Shown here in pieces: positions 1-7,264 of a stretch of DNA of 35,059 nucleotides (position 1 is its first letter; each line of letters begins with the position of its first letter). This stretch comes from Bacteroidales bacterium (GTDB lineage: Bacteria > Bacteroidota > Bacteroidia > Bacteroidales > Muribaculaceae), in NCBI GenBank assembly GCA_014800785.1, contig JAAVFK010000003.1:80183-115241 (forward strand), written 5' to 3'. The notes beneath the pieces were generated by a model. The model saw nothing but the letters and a program-made list of their open reading frames with translations. It was not told where the DNA came from and made no database searches. Made by a program: the position numbers and the translations under genes.

Positions 1-263
1 ACAACCGCCCAAGGATAAAGGAAGACGGTCTCGACATCGAAGATGAGGAAGAGAATGGCAAAAATATAGTATCCCGCCTTGAATTGAATCATTGATTCAC
101 CTCGTGTCGGGATGCCACACTCATACGCCTCTGACTTCTTTACAGAATACGATTTAGGAGAAATCAGTTTGGCAATGAGCAACGCCGCAAACACCAGCCC
201 AAGACCCGTCAGGGTGGCGGTGATTGCAAGATCTCCATTGCTTATTTGCAGCAGTAGATTCAT
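1..263 (-). CDS. nuoA: NADH-quinone oxidoreductase subunit A, 3' end cut by the window edge
   Basis: Subunit A is a small inner-membrane protein of respiratory complex I (NADH to quinone electron transfer with ion pumping). The reverse strand from the ATG at 263 reads 87 codons and runs off the window. The first transmembrane helix (about residues 10-35) is followed by the family signature AYECGIPTRGES and then a second helix ending in FDVETVFLYPWAV, which is diagnostic for NuoA/NdhC. A strong promoter lies about 75 bp upstream, so this is probably the first gene of the nuo operon, whose remaining genes would lie before position 1. What is seen is complete and undamaged. Confidence 0.95.
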   Translation of the reverse strand, partial: MNLLLQISNGDLAITATLTGLGLVFAALLIAKLISPKSYSVKKSEAYECGIPTRGESMIQFKAGYYIFAILFLIFDVETVFLYPWAV

Positions 264-338
264 ATAATCGATTGTTGTTTAAATGTTTACAACGTATGAA
301 GAGAGGCTTGCACCTGGGTGTGGCCTCCGAATTTTGCA

Positions 339-370
339 CAAAGGTATTTAAAATTTTTCACAATTACAAA
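339..370 (-). promoter_or_regulatory. Bacteroidota-type promoter for nuoA
   Basis: Read on the minus strand, a -33 box TTTG (367-370) is followed after 20 bp by the -7 box TACCTTTG (339-346), matching the TTTG-N19/20-TAnnTTTG pattern of the primary sigma factor in this phylum. It leaves a leader of about 70 nt before the nuoA ATG. Confidence 0.75.
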
Positions 371-427
371 AAAGTGTGCATGTTTTCCAACACCGGGATG
401 GTGACGGGGCTTTTGACAAAATGAAAG

Positions 428-471
428 GAAAGCCTCCGAATCAGATGGTTTATGTCTATTCGGAGGCTTTC
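428..471 (-). terminator. Intrinsic terminator at the end of the glycogen operon
   Basis: A perfect 14-bp inverted repeat (428-441 with 458-471, stem GAAAGCCTCCGAAT) encloses a 16-nt loop. On the minus strand it is followed by CTTTCATTTT, a modest T-rich tract. It lies about 65 bp beyond the stop codon of the last operon gene and just upstream of the nuo promoter, so it probably separates the two transcripts. The rest of 264-536 holds nothing else recognised. Confidence 0.75.
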
Positions 472-536
472 ATTATGTCAGCAAATTCGACCTTATGGTA
501 GAAATGTGTAAAGGCCGCGTCAATATGCAGGAGATG

Positions 537-1409
537 TCAGAACAGGGTATAGGAGACGTCGGCGTTGATGGTCACTTCGGGATCATCAGCCAGGGTCATG
601 GTCAGCTTGGCGGAGGTCATGTCGTCAGAGGTGGTTCGGAACGAAATGTTGCGGAAGACCCATGTGCGGTTACCCTCGTCCAGATTGAATATGGCCGTGG
701 CCTCGGGCGACTCGATATAATAGCCGTCGCGGGTAACGGTCACCGGAAGACCGGTCAGGGTCAGAACATCGCTATCCTTCAGGTCGCGGATAGGAAGGAA
801 CGCCATTACTATCTGGGCTTTCATCGCCTGAGCGTTGATGATTACACGGAATACCGCCTGGTCAGCTTTAACAGGGTCCTCACCGGCTTTGGTCACTTCG
901 GTCGTGCCGTCATAGTAGGCGTCCACACGTGTGGTGCGTACTTTCCAGTCGCTGCCGAAGTTGTAGGACATGACGGGAGTGGCCTGGGTGTAGCCGAGAG
1001 GATAGACGGTGCTGTTCAGCGTGCCCTTGAGATTTGTCACAGTCTGGTAGCTGTTGTCGCAGGCATTGTTCTCTCCCGCATCGAACGAGAAGATGTTGCC
1101 TACCAGATTGGGACGTGTCTGGGAGATGATCGTCTTCTGGCTGTATTTGATGTCGCGGGTCGTGAACGAATGGTTTGAGTTGTCGAACAGGAGGTCGTCC
1201 GTGTTGATGCGGAGCTCGCCGTTGTTACCATCGATGCGGAAGCTGTAGCTGCCCGGAGACATCATGACCTTGCCCTCAGGGTCAGTCGACGAGATATGGT
1301 TCAGCACCTGGAACGTGTACGTGTTGACATTCTTCGAGTCGTCGAGATCGCATGAGCTTACTCCGAAGCAGAGCGCCAGCAATCCGAAAAACGGAAATAT
1401 TTTCTTCAT
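537..1409 (-). CDS. Putative lipoprotein of unknown function, last gene of the glycogen operon
   Basis: This is a 290-residue protein with a clear lipoprotein signal: basic start MKK, a hydrophobic stretch, then the lipobox GVSSC with Cys20 as the acylated residue, followed by Asp-rich DLDD, which in Bacteroidota is compatible with outer-membrane lipoproteins. The rest is rich in beta-strand-like segments with no catalytic motif that I recognise. It starts only 4 bp after the stop codon of the GH57 gene, so it is almost certainly co-transcribed and translationally coupled, and the terminator follows it. Its place in a cytoplasmic glycogen operon is odd for an exported lipoprotein. It may simply be a passenger gene; I assign no function. 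Confidence 0.85.
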   Translation of the reverse strand: MKKIFPFFGLLALCFGVSSCDLDDSKNVNTYTFQVLNHISSTDPEGKVMMSPGSYSFRIDGNNGELRINTDDLLFDNSNHSFTTRDIKYSQKTIISQTRPNLVGNIFSFDAGENNACDNSYQTVTNLKGTLNSTVYPLGYTQATPVMSYNFGSDWKVRTTRVDAYYDGTTEVTKAGEDPVKADQAVFRVIINAQAMKAQIVMAFLPIRDLKDSDVLTLTGLPVTVTRDGYYIESPEATAIFNLDEGNRTWVFRNISFRTTSDDMTSAKLTMTLADDPEVTINADVSYTLF

Positions 1410-1413
1410 CTTT

Positions 1414-2727
1414 TTACTTCTTGTCGGCAGTCTGAGCGTTTGTGCGGACAGACTTCAGCTCCTTGTTCAGCTGATTGATCTCTGCCGCCTGGTTACGGAT
1501 CGTGAGCAGGAGCGAATTGAGCTCCTCATTGTCGATATCCTCGGGGAACTGTTCCTGAACGCGGACAAGGAAGTCCGAAAGAACGTTCATATAGTTCGTG
1601 AATGCTGCGAACGGCGAGTCATACGGGCTGAAAGCCGCGTGAGATGCGCCGTCGGCCAGATTCTTGGTCGACATATAATAGAAGTGGTCTGCGCTCTTCA
1701 GATATTCCCAGTCCTGTTTCAGTCGACGGTCCGAACAGAGGCTGACGCGCTCGGCTACGGAGAACAGCTTGTCGAGGGCTTCGCGCTGCAGGTCGTTACC
1801 CTTCCAGGCAGTGAGGTCGCGGGCCTCGTCGACACCCGAAATGGGATATGCCACCGCGAGTTCGCCGACCGGCTTGTACTTCCTGACCACTTCGGAAGGT
1901 GTGGAGAATGAGATCCCCTTATCGGCCGCAAAGCGGGGCAGAGCGCGCATGAAGTTGAAGATGCCTGTGTTCTCCGGGAGGAACTGACCGAATGTGTCCA
2001 TGGTGAAGTAGAGGTTCACCACCTGTTCTTCCTCGGGAAGAGCATCGATCCAGTTGATGTATTTGTCTGCGGTCAGAGGATACTCGGGCCACTCGTGATT
2101 GTTGAAGTTGCGGGCGATGTCGTCGGCAAGCTTCGAGTTGGTCAGGAGCAGTTTGACCTTGGGAGCTGCGGCGGAGTCGTAGACATAGTTAGGCGACTTC
2201 CAGCCGAGAATCTGCTTGGCTCCTTCGGTCAGCACGGCGTGGAATCCCATAGAGTTCAGCAGAAGCGCGATGTCGTCGTCATAGATAAGCTCGGTGTTGG
2301 CGAATACCTTCGGCTTCACTCCGAGTGTGGAGTGGAGAAGATCGGAGTGTGCCTTGACCTCGCGGATGAATTCCTCGGGATCCTCTACCGACGAGAGCGA
2401 GTGTGAATAGGTTCCGGCGAGGAACTCCACACACTTGGTCGCCGCGAGTTTTTTCAGGATCTCTTCTGCTTCGGGGACGTATCTCTGAAGCTGTTCGAAC
2501 GCGGTTCCCGAGATTGAGATGGCGCATTTGAACTTTCTGTCCGAGTTCTCGATCATCTCGAGAAGCGTGGAGAGCATCGGGATATAGCTCTGCTGGGCCA
2601 CGCGGGTCACGATCTCGTCGTTTGCGAAATCGTCATAATAGTAATGGTCGTTGCCGATCTCGAAGAAGCGGTAACGTTTGAGTCTGAAAGGCTGATGTAT
2701 TTTGAAGTAGAAACAGATGTTCTTCAT
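1414..2727 (-). CDS. Glycoside hydrolase family 57, alpha-amylase-like protein
   Basis: GH57 enzymes hydrolyse or transfer alpha-1,4-glucans. This 437-residue protein is of the cytoplasmic type found next to glycogen genes in Bacteroidota. Region I (His11-Gln-Pro) is present, the YYYDDFAN segment (30-36) follows, and region III has ANTELIYDD with Glu146 in the nucleophile position. Region IV, normally D-x-E-x-F-G with the catalytic Asp first, reads T242-M-D-T-F-G, so the acid/base Asp appears to be Thr. A C-terminal coiled-coil-like tail (about 400-437) is Lys/Asn-rich. It sits between the GT4 gene and the lipoprotein in one operon. Family membership is secure. Whether it is an active amylase or one of the catalytically incomplete alpha-amylase-like homologues is open. 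Confidence 0.9.
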   Translation of the reverse strand: MKNICFYFKIHQPFRLKRYRFFEIGNDHYYYDDFANDEIVTRVAQQSYIPMLSTLLEMIENSDRKFKCAISISGTAFEQLQRYVPEAEEILKKLAATKCVEFLAGTYSHSLSSVEDPEEFIREVKAHSDLLHSTLGVKPKVFANTELIYDDDIALLLNSMGFHAVLTEGAKQILGWKSPNYVYDSAAAPKVKLLLTNSKLADDIARNFNNHEWPEYPLTADKYINWIDALPEEEQVVNLYFTMDTFGQFLPENTGIFNFMRALPRFAADKGISFSTPSEVVRKYKPVGELAVAYPISGVDEARDLTAWKGNDLQREALDKLFSVAERVSLCSDRRLKQDWEYLKSADHFYYMSTKNLADGASHAAFSPYDSPFAAFTNYMNVLSDFLVRVQEQFPEDIDNEELNSLLLTIRNQAAEINQLNKELKSVRTNAQTADKK

Positions 2728-2811
2728 TGCTTTGGATGTTTTTTGCCGTCTCTTTGCGAGGCGCCTCCCGAGGGGACGCCGTTGCGGAGTGGCGTGGGGT
2801 TATGTATGCAG

Positions 2812-4077
2812 TTATTGCTTTTTGCCGAGCACCTTCTCGTAGATGTCGATGACCTTTCGGCCGGCTTTCTCCCAGGTGATCTCGTGGATCTCCTCGATAC
2901 CCTTCTGCTTGAGGGTCTCGAACATTGCGGGATATGAGATGATCGAATGCATGGCGTCGGCCATTGCGTCGATGTCCCAGTAGTCGACCTTGATCACATT
3001 GTTGAGGATTTCGGCACATCCGGACTGTTTCGAGATGATTGACGGCACACCCATCTCCATCGCCTCAAGAGGCGAGATTCCGAAGGGTTCCGAAACCGAC
3101 GGCATCACGTAGACATCGCTGTCCCGAAGCATCTCGTACACCTCCTTGCCTTTGAGGAAGCCGGTGAAGTGGAACTTGTCGGCGATCCCGCGTTTTGCGG
3201 CGAGTTTGATCATATCGTCCATCATGTCTCCCGAGCCGGCCATCACGAAACGTACGTTCTTGTCTTTCTGAAGCACTTTCGCAGCGGCCTCGACGAAATA
3301 CTCGGGTCCTTTCTGCATCGTGATTCGTCCGAGGAAGGTGATCACCTTCTCGCGTCCCGTGCGACGTGGAAGTTCGAGCAGTTCCTTATCAAGAGGGATG
3401 ACGGCGTTGTGGACCGTCGTCACCTTGTCGGGGTTGATGCCATACTTCTCGATGACGGTCCGGCGTGTGAGGTCCGAAACGCAGATGATATGGTCCGCGT
3501 TCTCCATACCGTCTTTCTCGATGGCGAAGACGGTCGGGTTGACGTTTCCGCGTGACCGGTCGAAGTCGGTCGCGTGAACGTGTATCACGAGCGGTTTGCC
3601 GGTGATGTTCTTCGCGTGTATGCCGGCCGGATATGTCAGCCAGTCGTGGGAGTGTATGATGTCGCACTCTACCGTGCGGGCGATCACGCCCGCGACGATC
3701 GAGTAGTTGTTGATCTCTTCAAGCAGATTGTCGGGATAACGGCCCGAGAACTCGATACAGCCCAGGTCGTTCAGCCGGAGGTAATTGAAATCTGCATATA
3801 TATGGTCGCGGAGCTTGAAATACATTTCAGGATCCATCACGTTGCCGATGCGGTTGCTGACATAATCCCAGCTGACATCACGCCACGCTACCGGAACGTC
3901 ATTGGCTCCGAGGATGGTTGCGAAACCCTTCTCTTCGTCGCCCCAGGGTTTCGGAATCACGAACGTGATGTCCATGTCGCCATTGGCGTGCATGCCTTTG
4001 GTCAGACCGTAAGACGCAGTTCCGAGACCGCCGAGGATATGCGGAGGGAATTCCCAACCGAACATTAGTGCCTTCAT
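2812..4077 (-). CDS. Glycosyltransferase family 4, glycogen-synthase-like
   Basis: This is a 421-residue GT-B fold glycosyltransferase. The N-terminal domain begins with GWEFPPHILGGLGTASYGL, the glycine-rich nucleotide-sugar loop also seen in starch/glycogen synthases, and contains HSHDWLT. The C-terminal domain has FLGRITMQKGPEYFVEA and the E-x7-E motif in SEPFGISPLEAME, which contacts the sugar nucleotide. The conserved order debranching enzyme, GT4, GH57 in Bacteroidota supports a role in glycogen synthesis. The donor (UDP- or ADP-glucose) cannot be told from the sequence. The 84-bp gap to the GH57 gene suggests one transcript. Upstream, a MITE-like element separates it from the debranching gene. 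Confidence 0.9.
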   Translation of the reverse strand: MKALMFGWEFPPHILGGLGTASYGLTKGMHANGDMDITFVIPKPWGDEEKGFATILGANDVPVAWRDVSWDYVSNRIGNVMDPEMYFKLRDHIYADFNYLRLNDLGCIEFSGRYPDNLLEEINNYSIVAGVIARTVECDIIHSHDWLTYPAGIHAKNITGKPLVIHVHATDFDRSRGNVNPTVFAIEKDGMENADHIICVSDLTRRTVIEKYGINPDKVTTVHNAVIPLDKELLELPRRTGREKVITFLGRITMQKGPEYFVEAAAKVLQKDKNVRFVMAGSGDMMDDMIKLAAKRGIADKFHFTGFLKGKEVYEMLRDSDVYVMPSVSEPFGISPLEAMEMGVPSIISKQSGCAEILNNVIKVDYWDIDAMADAMHSIISYPAMFETLKQKGIEEIHEITWEKAGRKVIDIYEKVLGKKQ

Positions 4078-4195
4078 GGTGGTATATAGGAGTTAAAATT
4101 CAGGACTGTATTTTGTATCTGATTTGGGAAGCCAATGAAGCTCTCTGCCGGGCTTCATTGTCCGGATGCGGTCCGTCGCACCCTGTCTTGCGTTA

Positions 4196-4381
4196 AGAAA
4201 CTGTTTAAATTTATGTCGAAAATTTTATTATCAGACTAATATACCATGATTTCAAGAATCTTTTTGGCGCTTTTTGCCATGATTCATCAGTCGTGATGCC
4301 CGCATCACTCCTTCTTCATCACGCAAAAATCATCCAAAAATATTCTCAAAATCATTGGTACATAAATTTAAACAGTTTCTA
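4196..4381. mobile_element. MITE-like element with 21-bp terminal inverted repeats
   Basis: The ends are a perfect 21-bp inverted repeat: AGAAACTGTTTAAATTTATG plus T at 4196-4216, complementary to 4360-4380. If the element is taken as GAAACTG...CAGTTTC (4197-4379), both flanks carry TAA, a possible 3-bp target duplication. The interior is also largely self-complementary: 4246-4267 pairs with 4334-4355, and a central GTGATGC/GCATCAC hairpin closes the fold. There is no coding capacity. It occupies most of the 311-bp gap between the debranching and GT4 genes. It is best explained as a non-autonomous element mobilised by an IS elsewhere in the genome, which cannot be verified here. Confidence 0.75.
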
Positions 4382-4388
4382 AGCCAAA

Positions 4389-6347
4389 TCATTCATTGGT
4401 TTGAAGTTTGGCGAGATCGCGGACAAGTCTGATTGTCCGGAGAATCTCACCGACGTTTTTCGCTGTCGAGACGGCGCCTCGGCCGGTATAGGGGGGATTG
4501 CCGTCATAAAGCTCAGACAAGGAGCCGACGCAACCTTCAACCATCTCTTCTTCATATCCGATCAGCATACGCTCGATAAAGGAGAGGCCGGAGAGTCCGA
4601 AGACCTTGAAATAAGCGTCGGCATAGAATCCGAACAGCCAGGGACGTGCCGGTCCCTGATGAACGATCTTCTCGCGTTCCTCGGGATTGCCGACATAGAC
4701 CGGGCGATAGGCGAAGCTCTTCGGCGAAAGAGAACGGAGTCCCTTGGGGGTAAGTAGCTCGCGTGTCGCCATGTCGAGTACACGACGGCGTTCCCTGCGG
4801 TCGAGAGGGGAGTAGTCAAGGCCGGCGGCGATCACTATATTGGGTCGAACCTCGAGGTCGGCGTAGTTGCCGTCAACATAGTCGTAGAGATACCCCATAT
4901 CGTTCATGAAGGTCTTTCTGAACGACTCGCCTGTCTTGGCTGCCAGGTCTCTGAGACCTGCGACATATTCGGCGTCCTGAGGATTGTTCTCAAGAAGCTC
5001 CGCACAGAAGTTGAGCGAGTTGAACCAGAGCGCGTTGAATTCGAGCAGATAGCCCGTTCTCGGAATAATGGGCTTGCCGTCGAGCGCCGCACAAAGCCAG
5101 CTGACCGGCGTCTCCTTGCCCGCAGTCGAGAGAAGTCCTTCATCGGTGAGAACGAGATTGGGTACGAGTCCGTCGCGGATAGCCTCGACGAGGCGTCTGA
5201 CGAGTCCGGCATATTCGGATGCGCATTTTTCAACCCCGGCATAATGGCGATATTGCTGGATGGCCCAGATGGTCCAGAGCGGAAGATCGGGCAAGGAGAT
5301 GTCGCGGATCATGTCGCTCTTCTCGCCTTCGGTGAGCCAGCGGAAAAGCGCGTCGGTGAATGTCTTTAAGATAAGGTGGAAGTCCTCCACGTGGTCAATG
5401 GCCAGTGTACATCCCGGAAGCGCGATCAGTTCGTCGCGGCTGCGGACATGATACCACGGATAACCGGCCATGATATACATTCCCTCCGGATTCTTGAGAT
5501 AGAACTGCTTCGCCGAGTTCTTCAGACAGTTGAAGAACGAGGTGCGGCATGTGCGCGTCTCCAGTTCCTTTTCATATACGCGTTTGAACTCGCGAGGTTT
5601 CTCGGGTTTGGTCGAAGCCGAGAAGATGATTGATTCCCCTTTCTTGATCGGGAGTCTGAAATAGCCGGGCACCCAAAGATCCTCCTTATACGGAAGGCCG
5701 CGGTCGCGGTCCTTGACATATTCGATACCTTTGTACCAGTGGGGATCGCTGACCCATTCCACTTTCTTGTTGAACTGCATATACAGATCGGGATACCCGG
5801 GATACAGACAAGCTGAAACTCCGTGGTCGACCTCCTTGATCTCGTCGTTCAGCGCCGTGTTTTCCACACAAAGGTCATTTGCGTTTCTGAAGCTGAGGAA
5901 CGGACGGAATTCGAGAGTCGTCGGCGAGTGTGCCTCAATGAGCGTGTATTTGATAAGAATTCTGTTCTCGTGGGAAATGAAAATCTTCTCTTTGTTGAGG
6001 ATCACACCTCCGACGCGGAACGTCATCACCGGGATGGATTCACATTCAAACTGGCGGATATACTTGTGGCCGTTCGGTGAGAAGATATTGTCTCCATACT
6101 GGTGGAGCCCGAGGTTGAAGGGAGCGCCATGTTGAATCACCGTTTCGTCAAGCGACGAAAGCAGAACATGCGCCTTGTTGTCCATATCCGGAATCGGAAT
6201 CACGAGCAGGCCATGTTGCTTGCGCGTGTTGCATCCCACTATCGTTGTGCAATGGTATGCACCCGACTTGTTTGTCCGGAGCATTTCCTTCTTAAGGCTC
6301 TGCTCCAGGTTCGTCAGGATGTTTTTATCAAACTTAAGATAACTCAT
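4389..6347 (-). CDS. Glycogen debranching enzyme (amylo-alpha-1,6-glucosidase family)
   Basis: This 652-residue enzyme is expected to remove alpha-1,6 branches from glycogen in the cytoplasm. The N-terminal domain (about 1-230) carries TNKSGAYHCTTIVGCNTRKQHG and SLDETVIQHG, typical of the bacterial/archaeal debranching N-terminal domain. The C-terminal (alpha/alpha)6 part contains GYPWYHVRSRDELIALPG and HVEDFHLILKTF, then AGLDYSPLDRRERR and VHQGPARPWLFGFY. The longer frame opens at 6380, but that ATG lies inside the -7 promoter box. MSYLKFDKNILTNLE at 6347 matches the usual start in relatives. It is the first gene of the operon; the MITE follows immediately after its stop. Confidence 0.93.
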   Translation of the reverse strand: MSYLKFDKNILTNLEQSLKKEMLRTNKSGAYHCTTIVGCNTRKQHGLLVIPIPDMDNKAHVLLSSLDETVIQHGAPFNLGLHQYGDNIFSPNGHKYIRQFECESIPVMTFRVGGVILNKEKIFISHENRILIKYTLIEAHSPTTLEFRPFLSFRNANDLCVENTALNDEIKEVDHGVSACLYPGYPDLYMQFNKKVEWVSDPHWYKGIEYVKDRDRGLPYKEDLWVPGYFRLPIKKGESIIFSASTKPEKPREFKRVYEKELETRTCRTSFFNCLKNSAKQFYLKNPEGMYIMAGYPWYHVRSRDELIALPGCTLAIDHVEDFHLILKTFTDALFRWLTEGEKSDMIRDISLPDLPLWTIWAIQQYRHYAGVEKCASEYAGLVRRLVEAIRDGLVPNLVLTDEGLLSTAGKETPVSWLCAALDGKPIIPRTGYLLEFNALWFNSLNFCAELLENNPQDAEYVAGLRDLAAKTGESFRKTFMNDMGYLYDYVDGNYADLEVRPNIVIAAGLDYSPLDRRERRRVLDMATRELLTPKGLRSLSPKSFAYRPVYVGNPEEREKIVHQGPARPWLFGFYADAYFKVFGLSGLSFIERMLIGYEEEMVEGCVGSLSELYDGNPPYTGRGAVSTAKNVGEILRTIRLVRDLAKLQTNE

Positions 6348-6377
6348 AGGCTGGGGTCTCAGTAATATTGTATTCGG

Positions 6378-6408
6378 CAAAGATAGAAAATTGAAACAAA
6401 CTTTGCAA
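6378..6408 (-). promoter_or_regulatory. Promoter of the glycogen operon
   Basis: On the minus strand TTGC (6405-6408), 19 bp, then TATCTTTG (6378-6385) fits the Bacteroidota consensus. Transcription would begin near 6371, giving a leader of about 25 nt before the ATG at 6347. This is the main reason for preferring that start over the upstream in-frame ATG. Confidence 0.7.
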
Positions 6409-6423
6409 CTTTAAGGAAGTGTT

Positions 6424-6605
6424 AAATTTAATTTATACAATATGCGAGCTTATTTTTGAGGCGATTCCGGTGCGGAGCGAAGGAGAATATAAACATATTC
6501 GACTGAGCGACAAGTCGGAAGCGGCCAATTGAAAATCGACGAGTTCCCTTTAAAATATTAAAGGACGAGTCAAAAAGAAGCCGCAGATTGTATAAAAGAT
6601 TTTTC
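6424..6605. repeat. Dispersed non-coding repeat, copy A
   Basis: This copy starts AAATTTAATTTA and matches copy B (7073-7206) in the same orientation. Both share AATATGCGAGCTTAT, TTTGAGGCGATT, GGAGCGA, TATTCGAC, CAAGTCGGAA, CGGCC and the end TGTATAAAAGATTT; I estimate roughly 80% identity over the first 105 bp. Copy A carries about 45-50 extra bases near 6527-6580. Neither copy has a convincing ORF. Copy A lies directly upstream of the glycogen promoter. Confidence 0.7.
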
Positions 6606-6755
6606 TTCATTTACTATCGTTTAAATTTGAACACTTACTTATACTTACTTATTATCGCAACAACTGAACCAATAATCTTGTTTGCAGAAGATATCCTCGA
6701 ATATACCTAAATGTAAGGTGAATTGTTGCCCGTTACGGCCGACTGGCGACTGCAG

Positions 6756-6853
6756 ATGTAGGGACATCGCTTTGCGATGTTTCAAACGCCTGATGTCTAC
6801 GGCGTAACCTCCTATACGCGTGAAATACATGCCAAAGGCCTCTGTTCCTACAA
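6756..6853. repeat. Small hairpin repeat (REP/MITE-like)
   Basis: The stretch begins with TGTAGGGAC just before 6764 and ends GTTCCTACA at 6845-6853, an imperfect terminal inverted repeat. Inside the left end is a 7-bp hairpin, ACATCGC-TTT-GCGATGT (6764-6780). It resembles short extragenic palindromic repeats. It lies just beyond the end of the truncated adaptor ORF, where an intact HlyD gene would continue, so it may mark the break. Only one copy is in the window, so its repetitive nature is inferred. Confidence 0.4.
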
Positions 6854-6884
6854 AAGCACATAATTTAATTATGGAACTAAAACC

Positions 6885-7043
6885 TTATTTATCAAGAAGT
6901 ATTTTGAAAAGTATGAAAACAATTACAGAAATAATGAAGAGAACGGTGATACCCCACCTGACAATCCAATGGGGCTTCTCATTAAGTATTTCTCTTATCC
7001 GGTTACTTCTTAATTCAGACTTCGATTTCGTGTTGGTCTTCAT
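6885..7043 (-). CDS. 52-residue membrane peptide resembling the N-terminus of an HlyD-family adaptor
   Basis: The minus-strand ORF from the ATG at 7043 encodes 52 residues. A basic cytoplasmic head (MKTNTKSKSELRSNRIREIL) is followed by EKPHWIVRWGITVLFIIS and a single transmembrane helix (about 30-50), then a stop. The pattern I-x-E-I-L-x-x-x-P-x-W-I-V-R-W-G-I-T-V is how HlyD/membrane-fusion adaptors begin in Bacteroidota bacteriocin exporters; those run on for about 350-400 residues through lipoyl and barrel-sandwich domains, which are absent. It lies downstream of the C39-ABC gene, where the adaptor gene normally sits. It is either a decayed hlyD or a retained mini-protein. No continuation of the adaptor is visible after the stop. 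Confidence 0.6.
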   Translation of the reverse strand: MKTNTKSKSELRSNRIREILNEKPHWIVRWGITVLFIISVIVFILFKILLDK

Positions 7044-7072
7044 ATAATTTGTTCTTTCGTAAGTAAGTATCC

Positions 7073-7206
7073 AAATTTAATTTATTCAATATGCGAGCTT
7101 ATATTTGAGGCGATTTATGTGTGGAGCGAGCGAGGATATAAGCCTATTCGACGGAACGGCAAGTCGGAAACGGCCAAAAATATTCGCAGGATGTATAAAA
7201 GATTTA
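7073..7206. repeat. Dispersed non-coding repeat, copy B
   Basis: This is the shorter copy of the repeat at 6424-6605, in the same orientation, lying between the ABC transporter stop and the ATG of the HlyD-like mini-ORF. Both copies are bordered by runs of AAGTAAGT/ACTTACTT (7060-7069 beside B, about 6636-6655 beside A). Because the two copies bracket the mini-ORF, recombination between direct repeats is a possible route for loss of adaptor sequence. Confidence 0.7.
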
Positions 7207-7264
7207 CAGTCACTTGCTATAGGTTAAGTTTAAAAATTTGCCTTTTAAGTTCTAATATGATAGA

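Noticed and set aside
495-1178. Plus-strand ORF of 227 codons opposite the lipoprotein gene
   Set aside because: It lies antisense to a gene with a clear signal peptide and operon context, and its protein has no recognisable domain.
6645-6830. Minus-strand ORF of 61 codons after the adaptor remnant, in the same frame
   Set aside because: It runs through the hairpin repeat at 6756-6853 and does not resemble the lipoyl or barrel domains expected if hlyD continued past the stop.
6820-7047. Plus-strand ORF of 75 codons
   Set aside because: It is antisense to the HlyD-like mini-ORF, whose minus-strand reading fits a known N-terminal pattern and the operon direction.
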